The notes: generated by a model from the sequence alone, not told the origin. 64,000 nt of DNA from CAVTWS01 sp963738445 (GCA_963738445.1 CAVTWS010000010.1:62001-126000), one strand, 5' to 3'. Positions 1 to 9,178 are shown, numbered from the stretch's first letter. Program-made: numbers and translations.

Positions 1-91
1 CCACCCGAGAGTTGTCGCCGCCGGTGTAACGCGGGCGCCTCTCCAGGCAACCGTTCACGTGGAGACTTCACTCTCACGAGGAGGAATGGGC

Positions 92-1172
92 ATGACGAAA
101 ACCATTGACCGGCAAACCGTCGACGAGGAGAAGCTGGGCGAGTTCATGGGCCAGATGGTCGGTCACATGACCGGCAGCGCGCTCTGTTTCGCCATCTGGC
201 TCGGCGACGAGCTCGGCCTGTACCGGCTGCTGGCCGCTCGTGGACCATCCACCGCCAGCGACCTCGCCCGCGCGATCGGAATGCAACCCCAGACTCGTGC
301 GTGAATGGCTCGACGGCCAGGCGGCCGGCGGGCTCATCACCTGGGACGCCGAATCCGATCGATACACGCTGACTCCTGAAGGTGCGATGGCGCTGGCCGA
401 CGACGGTTCGCCGGCCTTCGTGGCCCGCGCCATGAACGCCTTGGGCTCGATGTTCATCGACATGCCCAAGGTGGCAGCGGCGTTCCGCTCCGACGGAGCT
501 CTGTCGTGGGGTGATCACCACCCGTGCCTGTTTTCGGGAACGGAGTGGTTCTTCCGCACGGGCTACCGGGCCGAGCTGCCGAACTGGATCAATGCGCTCG
601 ACGGTGTGACCGCCAAGCTCGACGCCGGAGGCACGGTGGCCGATGTGGGGTGTGGGCATGGCGCCTCGGCTGTGGTCATGGCTCAGCGCTTCCCGAAGGC
701 GAAGATCACCGGGTTCGATTTCCACGCACCGTCGATCGCGACGGCACGTGAACGTGCCGCGGAAGCTGGAGCGGCCGCCGGAACCACCTTCGAGATCGCC
801 GATGCCAAGAGCTACTCCGGCACCTACGACCTGATCTGCTTCTTCGACTGCCTGCACGACATGGGCGACCCCGTCGGCATCGCCCGTTACGCGCTCGATC
901 ACCTGGCCGACGACGGGACGGTGCTGCTGGTCGAGCCGTTCGCCATCGACGGTCGGGCCGACAACATCGCCGGCAACCCCATGGCCGCGCTCCTGTACAC
1001 CGCGTCGGCGTCGATCTGCACGCCCAACTCCTTGTCGCAGGAGGTCGGGCTCGGCCTCGGCGCCCAAGCCGGCGAGGCCCGACTGCGCGAGGTCGTCAAC
1101 GAGGCCGGTTTCACCCGGTTCCGGCGTGCGGCCGAGACCCCGCTGAACCTGATCCTGGAGGCCCGGCGCTGA
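92..1172 (+). CDS. SAM-dependent methyltransferase with N-terminal winged helix, frameshifted
   Basis: Class I methyltransferase of the Rv2258c-like type: an N-terminal winged-helix dimerisation region (about residues 1-90), then a Rossmann methyltransferase domain whose SAM-binding motif I reads VADVGCGHG near residue 183, followed by an acidic post-II region (FFDCLHDMGDP). The start is ATG 92, because AGGAGG lies at 79-84, seven bases upstream; earlier in-frame starts are too close to or upstream of it. One extra C at 284 moves the reading from the first frame (ending ...ARAIGM) into the second (NPRLVREWLDG...). Removing it gives a continuous protein of about 359 residues, normal for the family. 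The acceptor substrate cannot be told from sequence. The frameshift is probably an assembly error, since both halves are well preserved. Confidence 0.8.
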
Positions 1173-1235
1173 CCATCCACGGGCGCAACGATTGCCCCCT
1201 GACGTCGCCGCGCCACAGGTGTAGCGTCCGACGAT

Positions 1236-1934
1236 GTGGACGACGACGAAGAGTTCGTCGACCGGCTGCGGGCGGGCGATGAGGGCGCGTTCGTGGAGAT
1301 CGTCACTCGCTACCAGGCCCGACTCCTGCGGCTGGCCGAAGCGACCGTAGGCAACCGCGCCGTGGCCGAGGAGGTCACCCAGGAGACCTGGCTGGCCGTC
1401 GTGCGCGGCATCGACCGCTTCGAGGGGCGATCGTCGTTCAGGACATGGCTCTTCCACGTCTTGCGCAACCAGGCCCGGTCCGCGGCGCGGCAAGAGCGCC
1501 GCTGCGGCCGTCCCGAGGCCGACGTGGCCGACCGGTTCTCCGCCTCCGGCGCGTGGGAGATCCCCCCGGCTTCGTGGGCCGATGACGTCGACGATCACAT
1601 CATGGCGGAGGTGGCGGCGGCCCGGGTGAGAGCGCTCCTGGTCCAGCTGCCGCCGGCGCAGCGACGGGTCGTGGTCCTGAGAGACATCGAGCGCATCGGG
1701 CCCGAGCAGGCGGCAACGCTCCTGGGCATCACCGACGGCAACCTACGCGTGCTCCTGCATCGAGGACGGGCGCGACTTCGTGCGCTCCTGGCCCTCGAGA
1801 TGGACCTCAGCGCCCGAGTCCCCGGTGCCGAATCGGGCCCTCAGGCAACGCCGAGCTCGGAGAGGAGGCCGTCGAGCAACGCCCGACCTTCGGGCCATTC
1901 GCCGAGGTCGGCGTCGGCGCCCAGGTGGCCGTGA
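1236..1934 (+). CDS. ECF-type RNA polymerase sigma factor
   Basis: Extracytoplasmic-function sigma factor. Region 2 spans roughly residues 17-92 (EEVTQETWLAVVRGIDRFEG, then FRTWLFHVLRNQARS, the core-binding and -10 recognition helices). Region 4 spans roughly 131-184 and includes the helix-turn-helix IGPEQAATLLGITDGNLRVL. The start is GTG 1236. Family members usually end soon after region 4 (about 190 residues). Here 46 further low-complexity Ser/Arg/Pro residues run 94 bases into the 3' end of the convergent gene, so the natural stop may have been lost through an indel near 1800. No anti-sigma gene follows. The regulon is unknown. Confidence 0.85.
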   Translation: MDDDEEFVDRLRAGDEGAFVEIVTRYQARLLRLAEATVGNRAVAEEVTQETWLAVVRGIDRFEGRSSFRTWLFHVLRNQARSAARQERRCGRPEADVADRFSASGAWEIPPASWADDVDDHIMAEVAAARVRALLVQLPPAQRRVVVLRDIERIGPEQAATLLGITDGNLRVLLHRGRARLRALLALEMDLSARVPGAESGPQATPSSERRPSSNARPSGHSPRSASAPRWP

Positions 1935-2908
1935 GCCCCGAGAACCTTGATCTGCGAACCCCACGCCCAGCCGAGGGAGCGGGCCCGATCGACACTGATG
2001 TACGGGTCATCCGTACTGGCCACCACGACCGACGGGAACGGCAACCGACCGACCGGGATCGGAGCGAACCGTTCGTACAGGCTGCCGGGCTCGGCCCACG
2101 AGTCCTCGACATCGGCCGGGCCGACGAGCAACGCTCCGACCACCGGCCCGGCACCGCCGACCGCATCGCACGAGGCCACCCAGTGGGCCACGACGACGGT
2201 GGCGAGCGAGTGGGCGACGAGGACGGTGGGCGCCGCCGACTCACCGATGACCCGGTCGAGCGTGGCGACCCAGTCCTCGCGGGTGCCGCCCGACGGGTCC
2301 GTTTGATCGACCCAACGGCAGCGGTCGTCGGCCGCCGCCCAGGCGTGGTGCCAGTGCCCCGGATCCGAGCCACCCCCACCCGGAACGAGCAACACCCGCA
2401 CCGGGAGCGCGCCACTCCCTTCGGCCTCGGCCTTGACCGACACCAGGGTCCGCATCATGTTCAGGCCCTGGGCCCGCAGCCGGGAACTGATGATCGCCGA
2501 CTCCTTGTCGGGCATCTGGTCGATGACCATCGACAGGCCCGATGGCCCGGGACCGACGTTGTAATGCTGGCGCAGCACCGTCTTCTGGCCCTGGGCCTCG
2601 AGCTCGAACGACCAACGGGCGGCGCTGGCCTCGACGTCGACGACCGCCCAGGACAAACACCGGCCCGGCTCCCACTCGGTGACGTACGAGGTGGTCGTCC
2701 ACTGACCGAGGGCGTCGTTCCGGTTCGTGCCCATGATCGTGCTTCCGACACCGGGCTCACCCGAAGGGTGCCGTCCCCACGCCGCCTCCTGCAGCTCATC
2801 GCTGGTCGACACCGGCCGGGCCGGATCCGAGACCAGGTCCCACACCCGCTCCGCCGGCGCGTCGATCAGGAGCTGGACCGACGTCCCCGGGCAATCCGCA
2901 TATCGCAT
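1841..2908 (-). CDS. SRPBCC (START-like) domain fused to RBBP9/YdeN-type serine hydrolase
   Basis: Two-domain protein of 355 residues. Residues 1-165 look like an SRPBCC/polyketide-cyclase fold (VQLLIDAPAERVWDLVSDPA, a typical first strand and helix), a hydrophobic ligand-binding cavity family. From about residue 169 an RBBP9/YdeN-type alpha/beta hydrolase begins (VRVLLVPGGGGSDPGHWHHAW). Its catalytic triad is visible: Ser in VAHSLA, Asp in STDDPYIS, His in LGAHGHLG. In most genomes these families are encoded separately. The junction valine is a GTG that could have been an independent start, so the fusion may be real or may come from an indel that removed a stop. No substrate is known. Confidence 0.75.
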   Translation of the reverse strand: MRYADCPGTSVQLLIDAPAERVWDLVSDPARPVSTSDELQEAAWGRHPSGEPGVGSTIMGTNRNDALGQWTTTSYVTEWEPGRCLSWAVVDVEASAARWSFELEAQGQKTVLRQHYNVGPGPSGLSMVIDQMPDKESAIISSRLRAQGLNMMRTLVSVKAEAEGSGALPVRVLLVPGGGGSDPGHWHHAWAAADDRCRWVDQTDPSGGTREDWVATLDRVIGESAAPTVLVAHSLATVVVAHWVASCDAVGGAGPVVGALLVGPADVEDSWAEPGSLYERFAPIPVGRLPFPSVVVASTDDPYISVDRARSLGWAWGSQIKVLGAHGHLGADADLGEWPEGRALLDGLLSELGVA

Positions 2909-2947
2909 CGCCGCACCGTAGCGGTGCTCGACAGACCGGGGCGCGAT

Positions 2948-3853
2948 TCACGCCAGGCGCGAGAGGGCCAGCTCGACGAACCGGTCGACGTCGACCTCGA
3001 TCGCCACCTGGACCAGCCGATCCCCGGGCGCCGGTGAGAGGTCGAACACCGTCTCACCCCGGCTCGACCCGAACGTGGTGTCGACGAGGACCGATGCCGG
3101 CGCGGTGGTGATGATGCTCGGTTCGACCAGCGCCGCCACCGCCAGCAGGTCGTGCATGGCCCAGGTCCCGGTCTGGTCCAGATACCCGCGCACGATGTCG
3201 GCGAGGATCCGGCCGGCCGGGGAGCGCTCGCCGAGGGCAGCGACGACGTCGGGAGGCAACGAGCAACGATTCGTGACGTCGAGGCCGACGACGGTGATCG
3301 GCCACGGAGCCTCGACGAGCACCCGGTACGCCGCCTCGGGGTCGGCCCACACGTTGAACTCGGCGTGCACCGTCACGTTGCCGGGTCCGATCGAGCCCCC
3401 CATCACCATCAGGTGCCCGACCCGGTCCGCCAGATCCGGGCGCACGGCCAGTAGCAGCGCCAGGTTGGTGAGGGGACCGACGGCGGCGATGGTCATCGAT
3501 CCGGCGGGCGCGGCCTCGAGGAGCGACGCGAACCGCTCGATCCCGCGGGAGTCGACGTGGGCCTCGAACCGGGTCGACAGGTCGACGTCGCCGAGGCCGT
3601 TCACCCCGTGCACACGGCGGAACACCGGGTTGCTGCGGACCAGGGGGCGATCGGCACCTGCGGCGACGAGCACCTCAGGTCGGCCGAACGCCTGGAGCAG
3701 CCGGCTGGCGTTGGGGGCCGTGTGCTCCAACGGCACATTGCCGGCCACGGCGATCACCGCCCGGAGGTCGAGCTCGGGGCTGTGGGCGGCGAAGGCCAGG
3801 GCGTAGGCGTCGTCGACGCCGGGGTCGCAGTCGATGATCAGTGGAAGGGTCAT
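2948..3853 (-). CDS. inosine/uridine-preferring nucleoside hydrolase
   Basis: Cleaves the N-glycosidic bond of ribonucleosides to ribose plus base. The N-terminal Ca2+-binding signature DCDPGVDDAYAL (from residue 8) is diagnostic of the IunH family, and the 301-residue length fits. Further family features are the VAGN loop near residue 36 and the AEFNVWADPEAA segment in the second half. The gene starts inside the ribokinase stop (4-base ATGA overlap), so the two are translated together. Ribose released here would be phosphorylated by the neighbour, making a nucleoside salvage/catabolism pair. Base preference cannot be decided from sequence. Confidence 0.9.
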   Translation of the reverse strand: MTLPLIIDCDPGVDDAYALAFAAHSPELDLRAVIAVAGNVPLEHTAPNASRLLQAFGRPEVLVAAGADRPLVRSNPVFRRVHGVNGLGDVDLSTRFEAHVDSRGIERFASLLEAAPAGSMTIAAVGPLTNLALLLAVRPDLADRVGHLMVMGGSIGPGNVTVHAEFNVWADPEAAYRVLVEAPWPITVVGLDVTNRCSLPPDVVAALGERSPAGRILADIVRGYLDQTGTWAMHDLLAVAALVEPSIITTAPASVLVDTTFGSSRGETVFDLSPAPGDRLVQVAIEVDVDRFVELALSRLA

Positions 3854-4827
3854 GCGCCCGCCTCCAGGACAGCTGCGTCGAGCGCCGTTGCGGTGGGCAT
3901 CCCACCGCGCGCTCCAGGCCAGGAGACGGACAAGGCTGCTGCGACGACCGCTCGCCGCGCTGCGTCGATGAGCGGCAGGCCGCCCGCCAGGCCGGCGGCC
4001 AAGACCCCGTTGAAGGTGTCGCCAGCCCCCGTCGTGTCGACTGCCTCGACCGGCCAGGCGGGGATCCGCTCGACGACGTCACCGTCGATCGCCAGGACGC
4101 CTTCGGCGCCCAAGGTCACCACCACAGGAGACCCGGTGTGATCCGCCAGGACCCGAGCCGAGGCCTCGACGCCGTCGCCCGGTACCACGTCGCCATCGAC
4201 ACCACCGACCGCAGCCACCAGGTCGGCGAGCTCGCCCCGGTTCGGCGTGAGGATAGGACCGGACTCGAGAGCGGCGGCGAGACCCGGCACCACTGGCGCC
4301 GGGTTCAGCACGCACAACACCTCTGCCGCGCGGGCTGCTCGCACGGCCGCCACGACCGCCAGTATGGGGATCTCGGTGCTCACCAGGACGCATCCCGCCA
4401 CGGGAAGCAGGTCGCCCAGCGCCTCAGCCACCGCATCGGCCGCCACCGCCGCATTGGCCCCGGCGCCGACCGCGATCAGGTTCTCGCCCGCCTCGTCGAC
4501 CACGATCAACGCCACCCCGGACGGCCGGTCGGCCCGCTCCTCGACGTACGTGACGTCGACCCCGTCGGCCCGCAGCTCGGCGAGGGCGTCGCGGCCGGTG
4601 CTGTCGGTGCCCACCGCGCCGACGAGCGAAACCGCCGCCCCGGATCGGGCGGCGGCCACCGCTGCGTTCGCTCCCTTGCCCCCGCCGTGCACGGTCATGC
4701 CGTCGCCCACCACGGTCTCGCCGGGACCGGGTAGCCGGGGGGCGATAACGACGAAGTCGACGTTGATCGCCCCCACGACCACCACACGCCTGCTGGGCGC
4801 CGGACGAGGAGTGGGTCCCGTGCTCAT
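3850..4827 (-). CDS. rbsK: ribokinase (PfkB family)
   Basis: Phosphorylates ribose to ribose-5-phosphate. PfkB family features: VVVVGAINVDFVV at the N-terminus, the sugar-binding GGKGANAAVAAARSG near residue 45, TPNRGEL in the middle, and the C-terminal DTTGAGDTFNGVLAAGLA carrying the anion hole and catalytic aspartate. The start is ATG 4827 (MSTGPTPRPAP); longer in-frame extensions are Arg-rich antisense sequence of the neighbouring permease gene. The length of 325 residues is slightly longer than typical because of a 12-residue lead. It is translationally coupled to the downstream nucleoside hydrolase, which supports ribose as substrate, although PfkB enzymes are hard to separate by sequence alone. 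Confidence 0.88.
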   Translation of the reverse strand: MSTGPTPRPAPSRRVVVVGAINVDFVVIAPRLPGPGETVVGDGMTVHGGGKGANAAVAAARSGAAVSLVGAVGTDSTGRDALAELRADGVDVTYVEERADRPSGVALIVVDEAGENLIAVGAGANAAVAADAVAEALGDLLPVAGCVLVSTEIPILAVVAAVRAARAAEVLCVLNPAPVVPGLAAALESGPILTPNRGELADLVAAVGGVDGDVVPGDGVEASARVLADHTGSPVVVTLGAEGVLAIDGDVVERIPAWPVEAVDTTGAGDTFNGVLAAGLAGGLPLIDAARRAVVAAALSVSWPGARGGMPTATALDAAVLEAGA

Positions 4828-4847
4828 GGCCGCCCAGCCTGGCGGGT

Positions 4848-7397
4848 TCAGGCGATGGCGTCCAACACCGCCAACTTGCCGGCCCGGCGGGCGGGGAACC
4901 ACGCGGCCAGAAGCCCGGCGCCGATGGCGATGGCGACGAGGATCGCGATGCGCTCGTACGGCACGGCGACGACTGACGACAGGTCCTCGGGCAACGCCGT
5001 CACCAACGCCCACCCGAACAAGACGCCCGTCGCCACACCGAGCACGGCTCCGAACCCGGCGACCAGGCCGGCTTCGAGTCGCACCATCCGTCGTAGCTGG
5101 CGCCGGCTCATGCCCACCGCCCGCATCAGTCCCAGCTCCCGGGTGCGTTCGACCACGGAGAGGGCGAGCGTGTTGGCGATGCCCATGAGAGCGATGATCA
5201 CGGCCAGGGCCACGAGCACGTTCAACACGGCCAGCGCACTGTCGATCTGACCTTCGAGGCGATCCTGGAACTCACCGGAGTCCTGGACCTCGATCATCGG
5301 GTAGGCCGTCTCGAGCTCGGCGAAGGCCGACTCGACATCGGTGGCCGACGCCTCCGGGTCGACGACCAGGCCCAGCCAGTCGAGGCGGGCGTCCACCCCT
5401 GCCGCCTCCAACGTGGCGTTGTCGAAGAGGTACGGCTCGGTGACGATCGTGTTGTCCTCGTAGATGCCGGCCACGGTCAGCTCGGTCCGGGCCCCGGTCG
5501 TGAACTCGACGTCCACCTGGTCACCGACGGCGATCCCGGCCGAATCGGCCTCCTCAGCCGACACCAGCAAGGTGCCGTCGCCGGTACCGACACCGCCGTC
5601 CCGCAGCTCCAGGTCGACCACGTCGGCCAGGTGGTCACGGTCGGTAGCGACGATCTCCTCGACCGCGCCATCCACCTTCACGTCGGTGTAGCGGAACCGG
5701 CTGATCGACGAAACCGCACTCTGCGCCTCGATGTCGTCGTAGACGGAGACCGGCAGGCCGGAGAACGAGCTCTCGCTCACCACGTAGTCACCGACGAACG
5801 TCGTACCGACGGCATCGCGGATCTCGGCCTTGACCGACTCGCCCACCACCAGCGCCATGCTGACGAGCGACAGTCCGATCATCAGCGCGGCCGCCGTGGT
5901 GGCGGTGCGGCGCGGGTGGCGACCGGCGTTGCGCCGAGCCAGCCCGCCGGCCACACCCATCGTGCGTCGCAGGGGCAGGCCCATGACCGACGTGACGGGG
6001 CGGGTGATGAGCGGGCTCAACATGGTCACGCCGACGAAGAAGCTCATGGCACCCACGGCGAGCGCGGTCAGCGTGCTCGACGTCGATCCGAGGCCCGCCA
6101 ACCCGGCCGCCCCGAGTCCGGCTCCGAGCGCCAGGAGCACGGCACCGCCACCGATGCGCCGCCAGCCGGAACCGGCGACCTCTCGCCGCCAGCCGACACC
6201 TTCCCCGGTCGGTTCCACATCGCGCATGGCCGCCATGACCGGCACCCGCGACGCCCGCCGCGACGGGCCCCACGCCGCGATCAGCGTCACGCCGACCCCG
6301 ACGACCAGCGCGGCGATCAACGTACGGGCCGCCAGGATCGTCGGCGCGTCGGGCAGGTCGAGGCCGATCGCCGACATCGCGCCCCGCAGTCCATGGGCCA
6401 GGCCCACGCCGCCGGCGATCCCCGCAACCGATGACACCAGACCGAGGAACAACGCCTCGCCCATCACCGAACGGCGGAGCTGGGACGGGTCGGCACCCAC
6501 GGCCCGCAGCAGCGCCAGCTCCCGGGTGCGTTGGCCCAGCACGATGGCGAACGTGTTGGTGATGATGAAGATCGACACGAACAGCGACACCCCGGCGAAC
6601 GCCAGAAGGATGTTCTGCACGATGTCGACGCCGGCGCCGAAGTCGTCGTTCTGATCTTCCTCGACGTTCTGCTGATCGACCACCTCGGTGCCGGCGACGG
6701 CGGCCTCGACGCTCGATGCCACCGACACGCCATCGACGCCGTCGGCCAGGGCGATCGAGATCGTGTCGAACGCCGACGCTCCGAAGATGGTGTCGGTCTC
6801 CGTAGGCGCGACCTGCATCAGCACCGCGCCGAGGGTCTCGTTCTCCGAGCCGAACGACGTGGTGCCGACCAGCTCGAGCTCGTGCCGGCCCGTCGACGAG
6901 ATCACGGTGTAGGTCGCCCCCACCTCGAAGTCGTGGCGATCGGCGCTGTCGACGTCGACCACCCATTCACCGGGTCCGGCGGGACCACGGCCATCGACCA
7001 CGCTGAACTGGTTGAGGCCGGGGTCGTCGACCCAGCTGAAGGCCAGCTGGGGCGGACCGTTGACGGTGATCTCCTCGCCGTCAGGGGTGATCGGTCGGAC
7101 GGTGTTCTCCTCGGCCTCGGTGACCAGCGCCGCCGAGCGAACGCCGTCAACGGACGTGACGGCCGCGAGGTCCTGGGCATCGAGCCGCTCGGGGTCGCCG
7201 AACTCGGGCTCGACCGGTCGGACCTCGAGATCGACGCCGGCGGCGATCTCCTGGGACACCTCCCCGAAGGAGGAACGGAGGCCGTCGGCCAGCACGAACG
7301 CTGACACGACGAAGCTGACGGCGAGCGTGACGCCGACGGCGGTCAGGGTGAATCGGATGCGGTTGGCCCGCAGGCTGCGCCAGGTGAGGCGAAACAT
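4848..7397 (-). CDS. MacB/FtsX-type ABC transporter permease
   Basis: Large permease (849 residues) of the actinobacterial two-FtsX-domain type. After an N-terminal membrane helix (TLTAVGVTLAVSFVVSAFVLA) come an extracytoplasmic domain, a first FtsX module of three helices (about residues 255-390), a second single helix and extracytoplasmic domain, and a second FtsX module near the C-terminus (VLVALAVIIALMGIANTLAL and following). Each module carries the family motif (TRELALLRAVGAD / TRELGLMRAVGMS). The start is ATG 7397, preceded by GAGGAAG; a second in-frame ATG at 7421 lies in a 24-bp duplication. The ATPase gene is 71 bases upstream in the same direction. It probably exports a lipid or peptide, or acts in cell-envelope stress together with the adjacent two-component system. 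Confidence 0.88.
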   Translation of the reverse strand: MFRLTWRSLRANRIRFTLTAVGVTLAVSFVVSAFVLADGLRSSFGEVSQEIAAGVDLEVRPVEPEFGDPERLDAQDLAAVTSVDGVRSAALVTEAEENTVRPITPDGEEITVNGPPQLAFSWVDDPGLNQFSVVDGRGPAGPGEWVVDVDSADRHDFEVGATYTVISSTGRHELELVGTTSFGSENETLGAVLMQVAPTETDTIFGASAFDTISIALADGVDGVSVASSVEAAVAGTEVVDQQNVEEDQNDDFGAGVDIVQNILLAFAGVSLFVSIFIITNTFAIVLGQRTRELALLRAVGADPSQLRRSVMGEALFLGLVSSVAGIAGGVGLAHGLRGAMSAIGLDLPDAPTILAARTLIAALVVGVGVTLIAAWGPSRRASRVPVMAAMRDVEPTGEGVGWRREVAGSGWRRIGGGAVLLALGAGLGAAGLAGLGSTSSTLTALAVGAMSFFVGVTMLSPLITRPVTSVMGLPLRRTMGVAGGLARRNAGRHPRRTATTAAALMIGLSLVSMALVVGESVKAEIRDAVGTTFVGDYVVSESSFSGLPVSVYDDIEAQSAVSSISRFRYTDVKVDGAVEEIVATDRDHLADVVDLELRDGGVGTGDGTLLVSAEEADSAGIAVGDQVDVEFTTGARTELTVAGIYEDNTIVTEPYLFDNATLEAAGVDARLDWLGLVVDPEASATDVESAFAELETAYPMIEVQDSGEFQDRLEGQIDSALAVLNVLVALAVIIALMGIANTLALSVVERTRELGLMRAVGMSRRQLRRMVRLEAGLVAGFGAVLGVATGVLFGWALVTALPEDLSSVVAVPYERIAILVAIAIGAGLLAAWFPARRAGKLAVLDAIA

Positions 7398-7437
7398 GGT
7401 GCTTCCTCGTTTCGTAGGCATGGTGCTTGCTCGTTTC
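7395..7437 (-). repeat. 24-bp tandem duplication of the permease start and ribosome-binding site
   Basis: Two 19-base copies (7395-7413 and 7419-7437) differ at one base and are offset by 24 bases, so each contains an in-frame ATG. On the minus strand the single difference changes GAGGAAG to GAGCAAG, which weakens the Shine-Dalgarno sequence of the upstream copy. The downstream ATG (7397) is therefore favoured; use of the upstream one would add eight residues (MPTKRGST). Confidence 0.75.
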
Positions 7438-7468
7438 TTGAGCGTGGTGCCGTGTGCTGTCACGGGGG

Positions 7469-8233
7469 TCAGGCGCCCAAGAGGCGCATGTGATCGATGA
7501 CGCGCTCGGGCGTCGGGGCGTCGAGGGAGTCGATCACCCGGCCGTCGGCCAGGAAGACGACCCGGTCGGCGTAACTGGCGGCCACCGGATCGTGGGTGAC
7601 CATGACGATGGTCTGGCCCAGCTCCCGGACGGCCCGGCGCAGGAAGCCGAGGATCTCCGATCCGGTGCGGCTGTCGAGGTTGCCGGTCGGTTCGTCGGCG
7701 AAGATCACCTCGGGCTGGCTGACCAGTGCGCGGGCCACGGCGACCCGCTGCTGCTGGCCACCTGACAGCTCCGACGGGCGGTGCCGGAGCCGATCGCTGA
7801 GACCGACGGCGGTGATCACCCGATCGTGCCACTCCCGGTCGGGTCGGCGTCCGGCGAGGTCGAGCGGGAGGGTGATGTTCTCGGCGGCGGTGAGGGTCGG
7901 CACCAGGTTGAAGGCCTGGAACACGAACCCGATCCGATCGCGGCGCAGCATCGTGAGCTCCCGCTCGTTGAGCGACGACAACGGCGTGGTGCCGAGGAAC
8001 ACGTCGCCCGAGGTCAGGCGGTCGAGCCCGGCCAGGCTGTGCAGCAACGTCGACTTGCCGGACCCGGACGGGCCCATGATGGCGGTGAACGTCGAACTCG
8101 GGAAGTCGACGTCGACCCCGTCGAGCGCACGGACCTCGGTGGCGCCGCGGCCGTAGATCTTGACGGCATCCCGGGCCGACGCGGCGGTCGCGGTGATCGT
8201 CGCCGTGTGGGGACTGGTGTAGGTGAGCGTCAT
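7469..8233 (-). CDS. ABC transporter ATP-binding protein (MacB/LolD type)
   Basis: ATPase partner of the permease just downstream. Walker A is GPSGSGKST, the signature is LSGGQQQRVAVARAL, and Walker B is VIFADEPTGNLDS, followed by the H-loop (VMVTHDPVAASYAD). The 254-residue length is standard for LolD/MacB-like ATPases. The start is ATG 8233 with GGAGG ten bases upstream; the longer frame upstream is not supported. The cytoplasmic dimer energises the permease by the mechanotransmission mechanism known for MacB. The upstream region holds a palindrome shared with the adjacent two-component operon, suggesting control by that response regulator. Confidence 0.92.
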   Translation of the reverse strand: MTLTYTSPHTATITATAASARDAVKIYGRGATEVRALDGVDVDFPSSTFTAIMGPSGSGKSTLLHSLAGLDRLTSGDVFLGTTPLSSLNERELTMLRRDRIGFVFQAFNLVPTLTAAENITLPLDLAGRRPDREWHDRVITAVGLSDRLRHRPSELSGGQQQRVAVARALVSQPEVIFADEPTGNLDSRTGSEILGFLRRAVRELGQTIVMVTHDPVAASYADRVVFLADGRVIDSLDAPTPERVIDHMRLLGA

Positions 8234-8355
8234 CGGGGGCCTCCGAGAGGGGTGAGGTGTGACCCTGCCCACGGTAAGAAGTTCACCGCCTCCCGTCGTC
8301 CGGCCCGGGGGTGATTCGCACCTCCCGCCCCCGGCGGACCCGAGGCACCCCGACA

Positions 8356-8371
8356 TCGTCCTCACGGATGA
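8356..8371. promoter_or_regulatory. putative response-regulator operator upstream of the ABC operon
   Basis: TCGTCCTCACGGATGA is an imperfect 7-2-7 inverted repeat matching the pair of palindromes upstream of the histidine kinase (10484-10499 and 10513-10528). It lies about 125 bases before the ATPase start. Recurrence upstream of two adjacent transcription units, and nowhere else that I noticed, suggests a binding site of the LuxR-type regulator encoded between them. The assignment is inference. Confidence 0.5.
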
Positions 8372-8451
8372 CCCCACTCCGCCCGGTCATCTCCTCCACC
8401 CCCGAACTGCGCCGCGCCGCCCGACGCCACGTGTCGCCCGGCGCGCTCAGT

Positions 8452-8499
8452 TCGAAGGAGAGGCGGGTCGAAGGAGAGGCGGGTCGAAGGAGAGGCGGG
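8452..8499. repeat. 16-bp tandem repeat, three perfect copies
   Basis: TCGAAGGAGAGGCGGG occurs three times head to tail, ending 13 bases from the response-regulator stop codon. The 279-base gap 8234-8512 holds only this array, the operator at 8356 and presumably the ABC promoter. No small gene with a credible ribosome site was seen there. Confidence 0.9.
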
Positions 8500-8512
8500 T
8501 CAGGAAGTTCGG

Positions 8513-9178
8513 TCAGCCGTGGCCCGGGCGGACGAGTCCGGCTTCGTAGGCGACGACGACCGCCTGCACACGGTCGCGCACGCCGAGCTTCATGAGCACC
8601 CTGCTCACATGGGTCTTCACCGTGGTCTCGCCCAGGTACAACGTGTCGGCGATCTCCTGGTTCGACAGACCACGAGCCACCAACCGCAAGACGTCGGTCT
8701 CGCGATCGGTCAAGCCGTCGAGAACCGGCGGCGCCGAGTCGGATCCCGCCGGTTGCCGGGCAAACTCTTCGATCAGCCGGCGGGTCACCGATGGAGACAG
8801 CAGGCTCTCGCCCGCCGCCACTACCCGCACGGCTCGCACCAGCTCCTCCGCCGGGGAATCCTTGAGCAGGAACCCCGAGGCCCCGGCCCGCACGGCGGAG
8901 TACACGTACTCGTCGAGATCGAAGGTGGTCAGCACCAGCACCCGGGTGCCGTTGCCGGGGTCGGCGCACAGCAGCCGGGTGGCCTCGATGCCGTCCATCT
9001 CGGGCATGCGGATGTCCATCAGAACGACGTCGGGGCGCTCGCGACGGCACAACTCGAGGCCCTGCGCCCCGTTGGTCGCTCCGCCCACGACCTCGATGTC
9101 GGCCTCGTAGTCGAGGATCATCGTGAACCCGGTACGCATGAGCTCCTGGTCGTCGACGACCGCGACCCGCAACGTCAT
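8513..9178 (-). CDS. LuxR/NarL-family response regulator
   Basis: Two-domain regulator of 221 residues. The receiver domain (1-120) has the acidic pair VVDDQ, the phospho-acceptor Asp in VVLMDIRMPEMDG, and the conserved Lys in FLLKDSP. The C-terminal LuxR helix-turn-helix reads LTDRETDVLRLVARGLSNQE followed by TVKTHVSRVLMKLGVRDR. The start is ATG 9178, overlapping the kinase stop by four bases. It resembles LiaR/DesR-type regulators that control adjacent ABC exporters; the ABC operon lies next door in the same orientation, with a shared candidate operator. Confidence 0.92.
   Translation of the reverse strand: MTLRVAVVDDQELMRTGFTMILDYEADIEVVGGATNGAQGLELCRRERPDVVLMDIRMPEMDGIEATRLLCADPGNGTRVLVLTTFDLDEYVYSAVRAGASGFLLKDSPAEELVRAVRVVAAGESLLSPSVTRRLIEEFARQPAGSDSAPPVLDGLTDRETDVLRLVARGLSNQEIADTLYLGETTVKTHVSRVLMKLGVRDRVQAVVVAYEAGLVRPGHG

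Noticed and set aside
7398..7832. Long N-terminal extension of the ABC permease
   Set aside because: It is Arg/Gly/Pro-rich out-of-frame reading of the ATPase gene; the true start has a ribosome-binding site at 7397.
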